Shown: piece after piece, positions 50,469-59,459 of the stretch
Position numbering within the stretch: position 1 is the first letter of the stretch
Layout of the letters: every line of letters begins with the position of its first letter
Origin: Bog-159 sp963785255
GTDB taxonomy: Bacteria > Acidobacteriota > Terriglobia > Bryobacterales > Bryobacteraceae
DNA length: 64,000 nucleotides
Reading direction: 5' to 3'
Assembly (NCBI GenBank): GCA_963785255.1
Contig: CAWAUR010000009.1
Coordinates: 124,001-188,000 of the forward strand
The notes under the pieces: model-generated
What the model was told of the DNA's origin: nothing
Database searches by the model: none
Seen by the model: only the letters and a program-made list of their open reading frames with translations
Program-made: the position numbers and the translations under genes

Positions 50469-51157
50469 TTCGCGAGTCACAGCACGATGACAACCTGATG
50501 CGTCCGCGGTATGTGGAGATAGGCGGCGAGTTAATGGTTCTGAAGATGCCCATCTTCATGTTTACGGAAGCCGACGTGGACGTGATGATCGGTAAGGCCC
50601 GCAAACATAAGTCGCTGATTATCGACTTACGCGGAAATCCGGGAGGCGCGGTAGAGTCGCTCAAGTATCTGGTCTCGGGCGTGTTTGAAAATGAAATCAA
50701 GATCGGCGATCGCGTGGGGCGCGATGCCAATAAGCCCATGATCGCCAAGGTACGTGGGCACAATCCGTTTACGGGTAAGTTGGTCGTGTTAGTCGACAGT
50801 AAGTCGGCGTCGGCGGCGGAATTATTTGCGCGCGTAATTCAGATCGAGAAACGTGGAACGGTGTTGGGTGACAATAGCTCGGGCAGCGTGATGGAAGCCC
50901 GAGAGTACAGTTACAAGCTGGGCGCGGATACCGTGATCTTCTATGGAGCATCCATCACGGACGCCGATCTGATCATGAACGATGGCAAGAGCCTGGAGCA
51001 TGCGGGTGTGGCGCCCGATCGGATCCTGCTGCCCACTGCCGCGGACCTGGCGAGCGCGCGCGATCCGGTGATGGCGCGCGCCGCGGAGACACTCGGCGTG
51101 AAGATCAGCGCGGAGACGGCTGGGAAGATGTTTCCCTACGAGTGGTCGGAGAAATAG
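50465..51157 (+). CDS. S41-family peptidase, catalytic part (frameshifted gene)
   Basis: Carries the S41 core: SLIIDLRGNPGGAVESLKYL, then VVLVDSKSASAAELFARVIQ with the nucleophile serine and the nearby general base lysine region, and GTVLGDNSSGSVMEARE. Its ATG overlaps the TGA of the upstream part (ATGA), so translational coupling could produce a separate polypeptide. However, protein-like sequence (GGGNDIWD) extends upstream of this ATG in the same frame, which favours a single broken gene. Followed by a family-C repeat. Confidence 0.75.
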   Translation: MIRESQHDDNLMRPRYVEIGGELMVLKMPIFMFTEADVDVMIGKARKHKSLIIDLRGNPGGAVESLKYLVSGVFENEIKIGDRVGRDANKPMIAKVRGHNPFTGKLVVLVDSKSASAAELFARVIQIEKRGTVLGDNSSGSVMEAREYSYKLGADTVIFYGASITDADLIMNDGKSLEHAGVAPDRILLPTAADLASARDPVMARAAETLGVKISAETAGKMFPYEWSEK

Positions 51158-51159
51158 GT

Positions 51160-51240
51160 GTGGGGCAGACGATCGTTTTGCGTCGTCTGCCTTGTGCGTG
51201 CCAGATTGGCAGACCACCAGGAGCGATGGCCTGCCCCACC
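51160..51240. repeat. Family-C double-hairpin repeat
   Basis: TGTGGGGCAGACGATCGTTT, GCGTCGTCTGCC, then GGCAGACCACCAGGAGCGAT and GGCCTGCCCCACC. Located two bases after the S41 stop and before the convergent MOSC gene. Confidence 0.85.
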
Positions 51241-51259
51241 AAAGTGAACCGTATGGGGG

Positions 51260-51751
51260 TTAAGCCAGAGCCGCCAGCAATGAAACGGGATCCCCAGGCG
51301 CGACGCGGCCTGGCTGGACTACGCGCGCATAGAATCCGCTCATGCCCCACCGTGGCGAACCCGAGTCGCCCGCCATCACACTGGAATCGTAAATCTCCGC
51401 CTTAATCTCCGCTCCGTAGATATCCAAAGCCGCGCACGGGCCGCGCACGTTGGTGATCTCGAGGATGGCGCCGCCCACCCGAAGCTGGTGGCCGATACGC
51501 AATTGGAGGCGGTCGATCCCGCGCGTGGTCAGGTTCTCGCCCAGCGCGCCGTAAAAAACCGGATAGCCGCGCGCCTTTAACTCGTCCACCACCTCCGCTG
51601 CAATGAGCAGGACCGCCTGCCGAGGTCCGCCGTGAATCTGCGGATGCGCGCAAAGATCGCCCGCGAGCCCCAGCGGGGTGATCATCCCGGCGGCGATAGC
51701 CCGCTTAGGCAGTCCGCCGGGTGAGATGTTCACTTGCACAATGCACGCCAT
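51260..51751 (-). CDS. MOSC domain-containing protein
   Basis: A 163-residue single MOSC domain: ISPGGLPKRAIAAGMITPLG, GLAGDLCAHPQIHGGPRQAV, GALGENLTTRGIDRLQLRIG, and the conserved cysteine in NVRGPCAALDIYG. Family knowledge: MOSC proteins relate to the molybdenum-cofactor sulfurase C-terminus and YiiM, which reduce N-hydroxylated compounds. The ATG directly adjoins a family-B repeat, which leaves no normal ribosome site; either translation is leaderless or the true 5' leader was replaced by the repeat. Confidence 0.88.
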   Translation of the reverse strand: MACIVQVNISPGGLPKRAIAAGMITPLGLAGDLCAHPQIHGGPRQAVLLIAAEVVDELKARGYPVFYGALGENLTTRGIDRLQLRIGHQLRVGGAILEITNVRGPCAALDIYGAEIKAEIYDSSVMAGDSGSPRWGMSGFYARVVQPGRVAPGDPVSLLAALA

Positions 51752-51798
51752 GTGGGGCAGGCTCGTAGCCTGCGCGGGCCTCGTAGGCCCGCTCTTCG
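51751..51798. repeat. Family-B intergenic repeat
   Basis: TGTGGGGCAGGCTCGTAGCC, then TGCGCGGGCCTCGTAGGCCC and GCTCTTCG. It fills the whole gap between glnA and the MOSC gene, both on the minus strand. Confidence 0.8.
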
Positions 51799-51805
51799 CT
51801 CAGGT

Positions 51806-53215
51806 CTAAATATCGTAGTACAACGCGAACTCGTAAGGATGCGGCCGCAGCCTGATCGCATCCGCCTCGTTCTTCCGCTTGTAATCGATAAACGTCTCGA
51901 TCAACTCCTCGGTGAATACATCGCCCTTCATCATGAAGCCGTGATCGTCTTCCAGACAATTCAGCGCTTCATCCAGCGAGGCCGGCATCGACGGCACGTT
52001 GCGCATCTCTTCCGGCGACAGATCGTAGATGTCCTTGTCCAGCGGTTCACCCGGATCCATCTTGTTAGCGATGCCATCCAGCCCCGCCATCAGCATCGCG
52101 GAAAACGCCAGGTACGGATTGGCCGCCGGATCCGGTGGCCGGAACTCCACCCGCTTGGCCTTCGGACTCGCCGAGTACATCGGAATGCGGCACGCCGCCG
52201 ACCGGTTGCGCCGCGAATACGCCAGGTTCACTGGCGCCTCATATCCAGGCACCAGCCGCTTATAGCTATTGGTGGTCGGCGCAATAATCGCCGACAGCGC
52301 CCGCGCGTGCTTCAGCAGCCCGCCGATGTACCATAACGCCATCTGGCTTAAGCCCGCGTAGCAATCGCCCGCAAACAGCGGTTTGCCTTCCTTCCAGATG
52401 CTCTGATGCGTGTGCATCCCGCTGCCGTTGTCCGCAAACAAAGGCTTCGGCATGAAGGTCACCGTCTTGCCATACTGATTGGCCACGTTGCGGATGATGT
52501 ACTTATACAGCATCATGTTGTCCGCCGACTTCACCAGCGTGTCGAAGCGCTGGTCGATCTCGCACTGCCCGCCGGTGGCCACTTCGTGATGATGACATTC
52601 GATGTGCAAGCCGCACTTGATCATGGTCTGCACCATTTCGCTGCGCAGATCCTGATAATGATCGGTGGGCGGCACCGGGAAGTAGCCTTCCTTATAGCGC
52701 GGCCGGTAGCCCAGATTGTCCTTCTCCCGGCCCGAATTCCAGCGGCCTTCGTCGGCGTCGATGAAATAAAAACCGGAGTGCTGGTTCTGGTCGAAACGAA
52801 TGTTGTCGAAAATGAAAAACTCGGCTTCCGCGCCGAAATAAGCCGTATCGCCGGCGCCGCTGTTCTTCAGATGCAACTCGGCTTTCTTGGCGATCCAGCG
52901 CGGGTCGCGTTCATAATGCTGCTTGGTGATGGGATCGATCACATCGCCGTACATCACCAACGTCGCGGTTTCGGCGAAAGGATCCATGAACGCCGTCATG
53001 GGATCGGGCACCAGCAGCATATCGCTTTCGTTGATGGCGGCCCAGCCGCGGATGCTGGAGCCGTCCATGCCGAACCCGTCTTCGAAGCTGCTCTCGGAGA
53101 GTTCGTTGATGGGATAGGAAACGTGGTGTTGCAGGCTCGGAATGTCGGTAAATCGCAGGTCCAACTGCCGGGCGTCGTTGTTCTTGGCGTAATCCAAGAC
53201 TTCTTGCGGATTCAT
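51806..53215 (-). CDS. glnA: Glutamine synthetase type I
   Basis: A 469-residue GSI subunit that makes glutamine from glutamate, ammonia and ATP. Landmarks: FGMDGSSIRGWAAINESDM, FGAEAEFFIFD, GDNGSGMHTHQS-type loop (ADNGSGMHTHQSIWKEGK), IIAPTTNSYKRLVPGYEAP and NRSAACRIP. The DKDIYDLSPEE motif near the C-terminus contains the tyrosine adenylylated in GSI-beta enzymes, so adenylylation control is likely. The start has a perfect GGAGGAAAG. The gene seems monocistronic, with a 739-base upstream intergenic stretch where nitrogen-dependent promoters would lie; I could not identify a sigma-54 site. Confidence 0.97.
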   Translation of the reverse strand: MNPQEVLDYAKNNDARQLDLRFTDIPSLQHHVSYPINELSESSFEDGFGMDGSSIRGWAAINESDMLLVPDPMTAFMDPFAETATLVMYGDVIDPITKQHYERDPRWIAKKAELHLKNSGAGDTAYFGAEAEFFIFDNIRFDQNQHSGFYFIDADEGRWNSGREKDNLGYRPRYKEGYFPVPPTDHYQDLRSEMVQTMIKCGLHIECHHHEVATGGQCEIDQRFDTLVKSADNMMLYKYIIRNVANQYGKTVTFMPKPLFADNGSGMHTHQSIWKEGKPLFAGDCYAGLSQMALWYIGGLLKHARALSAIIAPTTNSYKRLVPGYEAPVNLAYSRRNRSAACRIPMYSASPKAKRVEFRPPDPAANPYLAFSAMLMAGLDGIANKMDPGEPLDKDIYDLSPEEMRNVPSMPASLDEALNCLEDDHGFMMKGDVFTEELIETFIDYKRKNEADAIRLRPHPYEFALYYDI

Positions 53216-53954
53216 CTTTCCTCCAAACGGGGATCGGGTGTTATGTGGGAATGCCTTAATCTACGCAGATGACGTTTAGCATAACCAAAGGGCGCGCTCT
53301 GGGTCAAGGTGGGGTCCGGGCGGCGTCCAGGTGAACTAAACCGCCTTGCGGTAGCCCGCCGTGCGGGCATCCTGCCAAATGCCAACCTAGCCTGGCGCGA
53401 ATCTCCTGAGGCAAACTGGATCAGGTTTATCTCCCAATGGACCAATCCAATTTGAATCAGGAGCTTTCGCATGACACCGTTACCAAAAACGCATCATCGA
53501 AGACGTGCGCACCGGTCGGTTTCATCAGTTTGCGGCCCCAACAGGAGCTCGTTTGCGCAACAACGCACGCCACAAGCCTGAAGAAACCCCTATCGGTCAC
53601 GCGCCTTGCACCGGCTCCAAATCTCTGACATGAAAGGCCGGCCCCACCCCAGGCGCCAAACCGCGGCCCTACGCCCATGGTATTGTGGCTCCAGCCATGG
53701 GAATCCGCAGGCCGCGAGCAACTGCCGCAACTGCCGGTCGCCGCCACTTAACTTCACCTTGTGTTCTCTTTTGGCTTTGCTCGGAAAAAAAAATAACTAA
53801 CTTAGATTCATCTTATTCGAAGCGTTGCCACACCGCACCGCCAAAAATAGTCACCCGTTCGCGACATACGCCATATTCGCCCTGTCTTCTCTTTTGGCTT
53901 TGTTCGGTAGAAAAAACAACTCCGGCCAATCCATCTGTTTGGAAAGCCTGAAAC
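53216..53954. other. Long divergent intergenic region (glnA / glycosidase)
   Basis: About 740 bases between two divergent genes. It holds an imperfect direct repeat (53757-53784 and 53880-53907), an AT-rich patch near 53785-53815, and short ORFs without good ribosome sites (for example 53437-53628). It must contain both promoters. No riboswitch or RNA gene was recognised. Confidence 0.5.
53757..53907 (+). repeat. Imperfect direct repeat pair
   Basis: CCTTGTGTTCTCTTTTGGCT plus TTGCTCGG (53757-53784) and CCCTGTCTTCTCTTTTGGCT plus TTGTTCGG (53880-53907), each followed by a run of A. Three mismatches in 28 bases; 123-base period. It ends about 47 bases before the glycosidase start. Confidence 0.65.
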
Positions 53955-56735
53955 ATGATACCCTCCGAACAAATGCCCGCCAAACCCCCCGGCCGCCGCG
54001 GATTCCTGAAAGCCGTCGCCCTAGCCGGCGTAGGTCAAGCCGCCGCCCAGGCACCGCCGAAATCGCCTGCCCCGTCCGCCGCCCCGACCGCGCCCAGACC
54101 CGTCGCCCTGCCGCGATCCTCTATGCGCTACCCGCGCATCTACACCGGCCGCCAACTGGCTATGCTCGCCATGCCCCTCGGTGGCGTCGCCGCCGGCAGC
54201 ATCAGTCTCGGCGGACGCGGCCAGATTCGCGATTGGGAGATCTTCAATCGCCCCGATAAAGGCCGCGTTCCCGAATATGCCTTCGCCTCCATCTGGGCCA
54301 AAGCCGGCAATCGCAAGCCCGTGGCGCGCGTGCTCGAGGCCCGCCTCATGCCGCCCTACGAAGGTCCCGACGGACTCGGCTCGCGAAATGCGCCAGGTCT
54401 CAGCCGCCTCGAAAGCGCCGCCTTCACCGGCGAATTTCCCATCTCCCAAATTGCCTTCCGCGATTCGCGTCTGCCCGTTCAAGTCTCACTCGACGCCTTC
54501 AGCCCCTTCATCCCGCTCGATCCCGACGATTCCGGACTGCCCGTCGCCGTCCTGCGCTATCGCGTGCATAACCCCGGCCACGATCAGGCCACCGTATCCA
54601 TCGCGTGGTCCGTAGATAACCCGGTGGGCGCGGGCATTCACGACCCCGTATATCTTCGCAAAGGCGATCAGCGGGTGAATGAGTACCGCGAAGAGCGCGA
54701 ACTCAAAGGCCTGCTGATGAGTAATCCCGGCATGTCCGCCACCGATCCGGAAGCCGGTACTCTGGCGCTAAGTCTCGTCAAGCCCGAAGGTAAGTTAACT
54801 TACTTGCGCGGTTGGATCAACGCTAAGTGGTGGACCAGTCCGCTGCTCTTCTGGGACGATTTCTCCGATGATGGCCAACTCGGCCCCGAAGCCCCGCAGC
54901 GTAAGCCTATCGGTTCGCTCTGTCTGCAACAGGAGATCGCGCCCGGCGCCGAAGCCGAGTACACGTTTCTGCTGGCCTGGCATTTCCCGAATCGCACGCC
55001 CGCATGGTCCGGCTGGACCGCGCCTAAAGGCGAAGAGCACACCATCATCGGCAACTACTACTGCACGCGCTTCCCGGACGCCTGGCAGGCCGCGAAATAT
55101 GCTGCCGCGAAACTGCCCGATCTGGAAGCCCGTACCCGCCGCTTCGCTTCGGCCATGCGCGACAGCACGCTGCCCCCCGCCGTGCGCGATGCCGCCATGC
55201 AGAATCTCTCCATGCTGGTCACTCAAACCTGCTTCCGCACCGCCGATGGTGAATTCCACGGCTTCGAAGGCTCCTGGGATCACAACGGTTGCTGCTTCGG
55301 TAACTGCACTCATGTGTGGAATTACGAGACCGCCACCCAGCATCTCTTTCCCACGTTCGCCCGCTCTTTGCGCAAAGCGGCCTTCGGTTACTCAGAAGAC
55401 GAAAAAGGCGGCATGCGTTTCCGCCAGTTACTGCCCGATGGCAAGGAACGTTTCGGTTACGCGGCCGCCGATGGTCAGATGGGCCAGATCGTCAAAGCGT
55501 ATCTCGACTGGCGTCTCTCCGGCGATGCCGCATGGCTGCGCGATCTGTGGCCGCGCATTCAACGCGCCGTCTCCTTCGCCTGGATCGCCGGCGGTTGGGA
55601 CGCTCAACGCCGCGGCGTCCTCGATGGCGTACAGCATAATACGTATGATGTGGAGTTCTACGGCCCGAACCCGCTATGTAGTATTTACTATCTGGGCGCT
55701 CTGCGCGCCGCCGAAGAGATGGCGCAGGCCGTGGGAGATTCACAAGCCGCCGCGGATTATCGTAAGCTGTTCGAACAGGGGAGTAAGTGGATCGATGCCA
55801 ACTTATTCAACGGCCATTACTATATACAAAAGGTACGCGGCATTCCGAAAGATCAGATAGCGCCTGAAACTGTCGGTAACATGGGCGCGGATAATCCCGA
55901 TAAGCCTGAGTTACAACTCGGCGATGGCTGCCTGCTCGATCAGTTAATGGGACAATACCTCGCCGATGTAGCGGGTCTTGGTCAGCTGGTCGATGCGGGC
56001 CACATCCGCGAGACACTAAAATCCATCTGGCAATTCAATTACAAGCGTCAGCTTTACGATCACGATTCCGTGCAGCGCACTTATGCGCTGAACGACGAAG
56101 CCGCCCTGGTCGTATGCGATTACGGCACCGGCAAGCGTCCCGAGATTCCCTTTCCTTATTACGCGGAAGCCTGGACCGGCCTCGAATATCAAGCCGCCGC
56201 CACTATGATCCATTGGGGGATGGTGCGCGAAGGCGTGGAAGCCTTCGAAAATAGCCGCCGCCGCTACGATGGCGAGCGCCGCAATCCGTGGGATGAAGCC
56301 GAATGCGGCCATCACTACGCGCGCGCCATGTCCGCATGGTCCGGTGTGCTGGCGTTAGGCGGATTCCGTTATCACGCGGCGGAAAAAAGCGTAACGATTA
56401 TGCCGCGCGTCGATATGGGCGCCGCCCGGTTCCAAAGTTTCTGGTCGTCCGCATCCGCCTGGGGAACGTTCACCCACGCCGTCGACGCCGGCAGCCGCCG
56501 GGTCACGATTGCCGTGACCGAAGGCAGTCTGCGCCTGCGCAGCATCGTGATGGTGCCTTGGCCTTCAGCGGGTGCCTCGGCGACCCTGCAGGGCCGCGCG
56601 ATCCCATTGCGCCGCGCCGGTCTCGCTTATCCTACCCGCGACCAGGCTCCGAGCCGCGACCGTGAGGGAGCGGTCTTCACCTTCACCGAAGATCTCACCA
56701 TCCACGCCGGCGAAGAGTTGGTGCTCAATGCCTGA
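53955..56735 (+). CDS. Tat-exported DUF608/GBA2-type glycoside hydrolase (GH116-like)
   Basis: A 926-residue protein with a Tat signal (GRRGFLKAVALAGVGQAAAQ). The N-terminal beta domain contains AMPLGGVAAGSISLGGRGQI and RDWEIFNRPDKG, and the C-terminal (alpha/alpha)6 domain contains GSWDHNGCCFGNCTHVWNYE, GMRFRQLLP, VQHNTYDVEFYGPNPLCSIY and GDGCLLDQLMGQYLA. These are the signatures of glucosylceramidase GBA2-like enzymes (DUF608), which in bacteria cleave beta-glucosides or xylosides. Substrate not readable. Near the C-terminus a 25-base family-A repeat is read in frame (PSRDREGAV, about residues 898-908). The end overlaps the CobW-type gene by eight bases. Confidence 0.85.
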   Translation: MIPSEQMPAKPPGRRGFLKAVALAGVGQAAAQAPPKSPAPSAAPTAPRPVALPRSSMRYPRIYTGRQLAMLAMPLGGVAAGSISLGGRGQIRDWEIFNRPDKGRVPEYAFASIWAKAGNRKPVARVLEARLMPPYEGPDGLGSRNAPGLSRLESAAFTGEFPISQIAFRDSRLPVQVSLDAFSPFIPLDPDDSGLPVAVLRYRVHNPGHDQATVSIAWSVDNPVGAGIHDPVYLRKGDQRVNEYREERELKGLLMSNPGMSATDPEAGTLALSLVKPEGKLTYLRGWINAKWWTSPLLFWDDFSDDGQLGPEAPQRKPIGSLCLQQEIAPGAEAEYTFLLAWHFPNRTPAWSGWTAPKGEEHTIIGNYYCTRFPDAWQAAKYAAAKLPDLEARTRRFASAMRDSTLPPAVRDAAMQNLSMLVTQTCFRTADGEFHGFEGSWDHNGCCFGNCTHVWNYETATQHLFPTFARSLRKAAFGYSEDEKGGMRFRQLLPDGKERFGYAAADGQMGQIVKAYLDWRLSGDAAWLRDLWPRIQRAVSFAWIAGGWDAQRRGVLDGVQHNTYDVEFYGPNPLCSIYYLGALRAAEEMAQAVGDSQAAADYRKLFEQGSKWIDANLFNGHYYIQKVRGIPKDQIAPETVGNMGADNPDKPELQLGDGCLLDQLMGQYLADVAGLGQLVDAGHIRETLKSIWQFNYKRQLYDHDSVQRTYALNDEAALVVCDYGTGKRPEIPFPYYAEAWTGLEYQAAATMIHWGMVREGVEAFENSRRRYDGERRNPWDEAECGHHYARAMSAWSGVLALGGFRYHAAEKSVTIMPRVDMGAARFQSFWSSASAWGTFTHAVDAGSRRVTIAVTEGSLRLRSIVMVPWPSAGASATLQGRAIPLRRAGLAYPTRDQAPSRDREGAVFTFTEDLTIHAGEELVLNA
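56651..56675 (+). repeat. Family-A repeat unit inside a coding region
   Basis: GAGCCGCGACCGTGAGGGAG followed by CGGTC, identical in core to the intergenic copy at 49762. It lies within the 3' part of the glycosidase gene and keeps the frame open. Confidence 0.9.
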
Positions 56736-57801
56736 TCGTCCCACGCTTGTCCTGGTGGGCGGCTTCCTGGGCGCCGGCAAAACCACGCTGCTATTGGCCG
56801 CCGCACGCCTATTGCACGCCCGCGGCATGCGCGCCGCTATCGTTACGAACGATCAAGCCAATGCCCTGGTCGATACGCGTTTGGCCACCGCCGCGGGCTT
56901 CGATGCCGGCGAAGTCGCCGGAGCCTGCTTCTGCTGCCGCTTCGGCGGATTCATCGCGGCTGCCAAAAGCCTCCGCGCTGTGAGGCCCCACGTAATCTTC
57001 GCCGAGCCAGTGGGAAGCTGCATGGATCTTTCCGCCACCGTTCTCCAACCGCTCAAAGAACTGTATGGCGCGGAGTTCCGCCTCGCGCCTTATTCCGTCT
57101 TGGTCGATCCGCAACGCGCCGCTGAGCTTGAGCAGCCGGATGCCGACCCAAAACTAACCTATCTATTCCAAAATCAAATCGCCGAGGCCGACTTAGTGCT
57201 CTATACTAAGTCAGACCTTCACTTACCCCAGCCCCTAACCCCTAGCCCCCAGTCCCGTAATATCAGCGCGGTTACCGGCCAAGGTGTAGCTGAATGGCTC
57301 GACGAAATCCTCAACGGCCGCCTCCCTGCCGGCGGTCATCTTCTGGATCTCGACTACGCCCGCTACGCCGCCGCCGAAGCCGCCCTGGGCTGGTTGAACT
57401 GGGAAGGCGAGTTGCGCCTCGAAACGCCGCTGCCGCCCGCTTCCGTCGTGGGACCCCTGCTCGAGAGCCTCGACCAGGAACTCACGCGGGCGGGCGCTTC
57501 CATCGCCCATTTGAAGATCTTCGATCGCGCGCCCAGCGGTTATATCCGCGCGAGTATCTGCCGCAACGGCGCCGAGCCTTCCGTTACCGGCGACTTACTA
57601 GCTTTACCCGCCCGGCGCCATGAGTTAGTGGTCAATCTGCGCGCCCAAGCCTTGCCCGCCGTCTTGGACGAGGCCTTGGCCTGCGCCATCCGCCGGCTTC
57701 CGCCTCAGCTCCGTGTCTTACAGCATCAATGCTTCCAGCCTTCGCCACCCGTGCCCGAGCACCGCTATCGCCACGTGGAGAGTGTCCGCGTGACTAAGTA
57801 A
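56728..57801 (+). CDS. CobW/COG0523-family GTP-binding metallochaperone-like protein
   Basis: The ATG at 56728, eight bases inside the glycosidase gene, gives a 357-residue protein. It has the P-loop GGFLGAGKTT (11-20), TNDQA, the family CxCC motif (Cys67, Cys69, Cys70), and a variant base-recognition motif TKSD. The second half is less similar to the CobW C-terminal domain. COG0523 GTPases deliver zinc, cobalt or other metals to enzymes. Overlap with the glycosidase gene suggests co-translation; a functional link (for example metal for an exported enzyme) is only possible. The sequence around 57226-57250 reads PQPLTPSPQS, resembling a small inserted repeat. Confidence 0.85.
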   Translation: MPDRPTLVLVGGFLGAGKTTLLLAAARLLHARGMRAAIVTNDQANALVDTRLATAAGFDAGEVAGACFCCRFGGFIAAAKSLRAVRPHVIFAEPVGSCMDLSATVLQPLKELYGAEFRLAPYSVLVDPQRAAELEQPDADPKLTYLFQNQIAEADLVLYTKSDLHLPQPLTPSPQSRNISAVTGQGVAEWLDEILNGRLPAGGHLLDLDYARYAAAEAALGWLNWEGELRLETPLPPASVVGPLLESLDQELTRAGASIAHLKIFDRAPSGYIRASICRNGAEPSVTGDLLALPARRHELVVNLRAQALPAVLDEALACAIRRLPPQLRVLQHQCFQPSPPVPEHRYRHVESVRVTK

Positions 57802-57848
57802 CCTTGTCCGCCACCTACACGTCTCGCTAAGTGCGGACCGAGACGAAT

Positions 57849-58373
57849 ATGAAACCTTCCCTCGCGCTGTTGCTCTTCGCTTCTACCGCTCTCCTGGCAG
57901 ACACGGCCGCGTCACCCCCAGTGAAATCCGCGTGTGGCCCGGACCAAATAGCGTTCAATGTGAAATCGGGAGGGGTGGGGCAAACTACCCCAAATCCCGC
58001 CCCCGGAAAAGCCCTGGTCAACGTGATTGAAGAGTTCTATCGGCCTCCGAACGAACTCGGAGCACCCACCGTGCGCGTGGGCGTCGATGGCTCCTGGATC
58101 GGCGCCAACCGCGGTACTTCGCATCTCTCCTTCGCCGTCGAGCCCGGAGACCGCCACTTCTGCGTAGACTGGCAATCGCCTCCGCGCGGACTTCCGCCCA
58201 TGGTTGGGGCAACTAGCCTCACCGCGGAAGCAGGCAAGACCTACTACTTCCGTGCGCGCATCCTCGAGCACCCGGGGCCTTACTGGACTTTAAGCTTTGA
58301 GCTGCTTAATAACGATGAAGGCCGCGAACTGGCCGCGCGCACGCCGCGTTCGGAATCCACGCCGAAGCAGTGA
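57849..58373 (+). CDS. Secreted DUF2846-like protein
   Basis: The ATG at 57849 opens with a signal peptide (SLALLLFASTALLADTA); a GTG six codons earlier is less likely. The 174-residue product has a beta-rich core: GKALVNVIEEFYRPP, VGVDGSWIGANRGTSHLSFA, EPGDRHFCVDWQSPP and AEAGKTYYFRARILE. This order (a ligand-like strand, a variable loop, GxHxxxV, and AGKxYYFR) is that of DUF2846 periplasmic proteins, function unknown. Isolated from its neighbours by short gaps. Confidence 0.7.
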   Translation: MKPSLALLLFASTALLADTAASPPVKSACGPDQIAFNVKSGGVGQTTPNPAPGKALVNVIEEFYRPPNELGAPTVRVGVDGSWIGANRGTSHLSFAVEPGDRHFCVDWQSPPRGLPPMVGATSLTAEAGKTYYFRARILEHPGPYWTLSFELLNNDEGRELAARTPRSESTPKQ

Positions 58374-58429
58374 CTTGGCCGCGCGCCGCTCCGTCAACCC
58401 TGTTACAGTAAGGTTTCGCAAAAAACCCA

Positions 58430-59455
58430 ATGAAAGCGCTGGTCAAAAGCAAGAGTGAGCCCGGCCTCTGGCTGGAAGAAGTCGGGAAACCCCGCATCGG
58501 CATCAACGATGTCCTGATCCGCGTGCATCGCGCGGGCATCTGCGGCACCGACGTGCACATTTACAAGTGGGACGATTGGGCGCAAAAGACCATCCCCGTC
58601 GGGCTGGTGATCGGACATGAATTCGTGGGCGAGATCGCCGAGACCGGCTCCAACGTTTCCGATTTTTTCCCCGGCGATATCGTTAGCGGCGAAGGCCACG
58701 TGGTCTGCGGACGCTGCCGCAACTGTCTGGCCGGCCGCCGCCACCTGTGCGCGCACACGCACGGCATCGGCGTGAACCGCCCCGGCGCTTTCGCCGAATA
58801 CATCGCGCTGCCCATGACCAACATCTGGCGCCATCATGACGGCATCGACCGCGATGTGGCCGCCATTTTCGATCCGTTCGGCAATGCCGTACACACCGCG
58901 CTTTCGTTTCCGGTGTTGGGCGAGGACGTATTGATAACCGGCGCGGGACCTATCGGCATCATGGCCGCGGCCGTCGCGCGGCACGCCGGCGCGCGCTATG
59001 TGGTCATCACCGATGTCAACGAATACCGTCTGGCGTTAGCCCGCCAGATGGGTGTCACCGAAGCGGTGAATATCCGCGAACATACGCTGCCCGAGATCCA
59101 AAAGAAGCTCGGCATGACCGAAGGCTTCGACGTGGGCCTGGAGATGTCCGGCAATCAGGCCGCCTTCCGCGACATGCTCGCCAACATGAGTCACGGCGCG
59201 AAAATTGCCATGTTAGGAATTCCAGAAGGCGAAATGACCATCGACTGGCGCACGGTCGTCTTCAATATGCTTACTGTGAAAGGTATCTATGGCCGGGAAA
59301 TGTATGAGACCTGGTATAAGATGTCGGTGATGCTTCAATCCGGCTTGGATATTACTCCGGTAATCACGCACCGCTATCATTACACCGAATTCGAGAAAGG
59401 CTTCGATGTGATGTCGAGCGGCCAATCCGGTAAAGTAATTCTTAACTGGCAGTAA
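58430..59455 (+). CDS. tdh: L-threonine 3-dehydrogenase
   Basis: A 341-residue zinc-dependent medium-chain dehydrogenase oxidising threonine to 2-amino-3-ketobutyrate. Catalytic zinc ligand Cys38 (GICGTDVHIY) with His63/Glu64 (GHEF); structural zinc cysteines 93, 96, 99 and 107; NAD-binding GAGPIG near 172; GREMYETWYKM and VITHRYHYTEFEKGFDVM near the end match Tdh specifically. The usual partner kbl (2-amino-3-ketobutyrate CoA ligase) is not adjacent. Convergent with the VOC gene, four bases apart. Confidence 0.95.
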   Translation: MKALVKSKSEPGLWLEEVGKPRIGINDVLIRVHRAGICGTDVHIYKWDDWAQKTIPVGLVIGHEFVGEIAETGSNVSDFFPGDIVSGEGHVVCGRCRNCLAGRRHLCAHTHGIGVNRPGAFAEYIALPMTNIWRHHDGIDRDVAAIFDPFGNAVHTALSFPVLGEDVLITGAGPIGIMAAAVARHAGARYVVITDVNEYRLALARQMGVTEAVNIREHTLPEIQKKLGMTEGFDVGLEMSGNQAAFRDMLANMSHGAKIAMLGIPEGEMTIDWRTVVFNMLTVKGIYGREMYETWYKMSVMLQSGLDITPVITHRYHYTEFEKGFDVMSSGQSGKVILNWQ

Positions 59456-59459
59456 GTGG

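Noticed and set aside
53437..53628. 63-codon ORF upstream of the glycosidase
   Set aside because: No ribosome site, and the residue composition is not convincing; nearby short ORFs overlap it in other frames.
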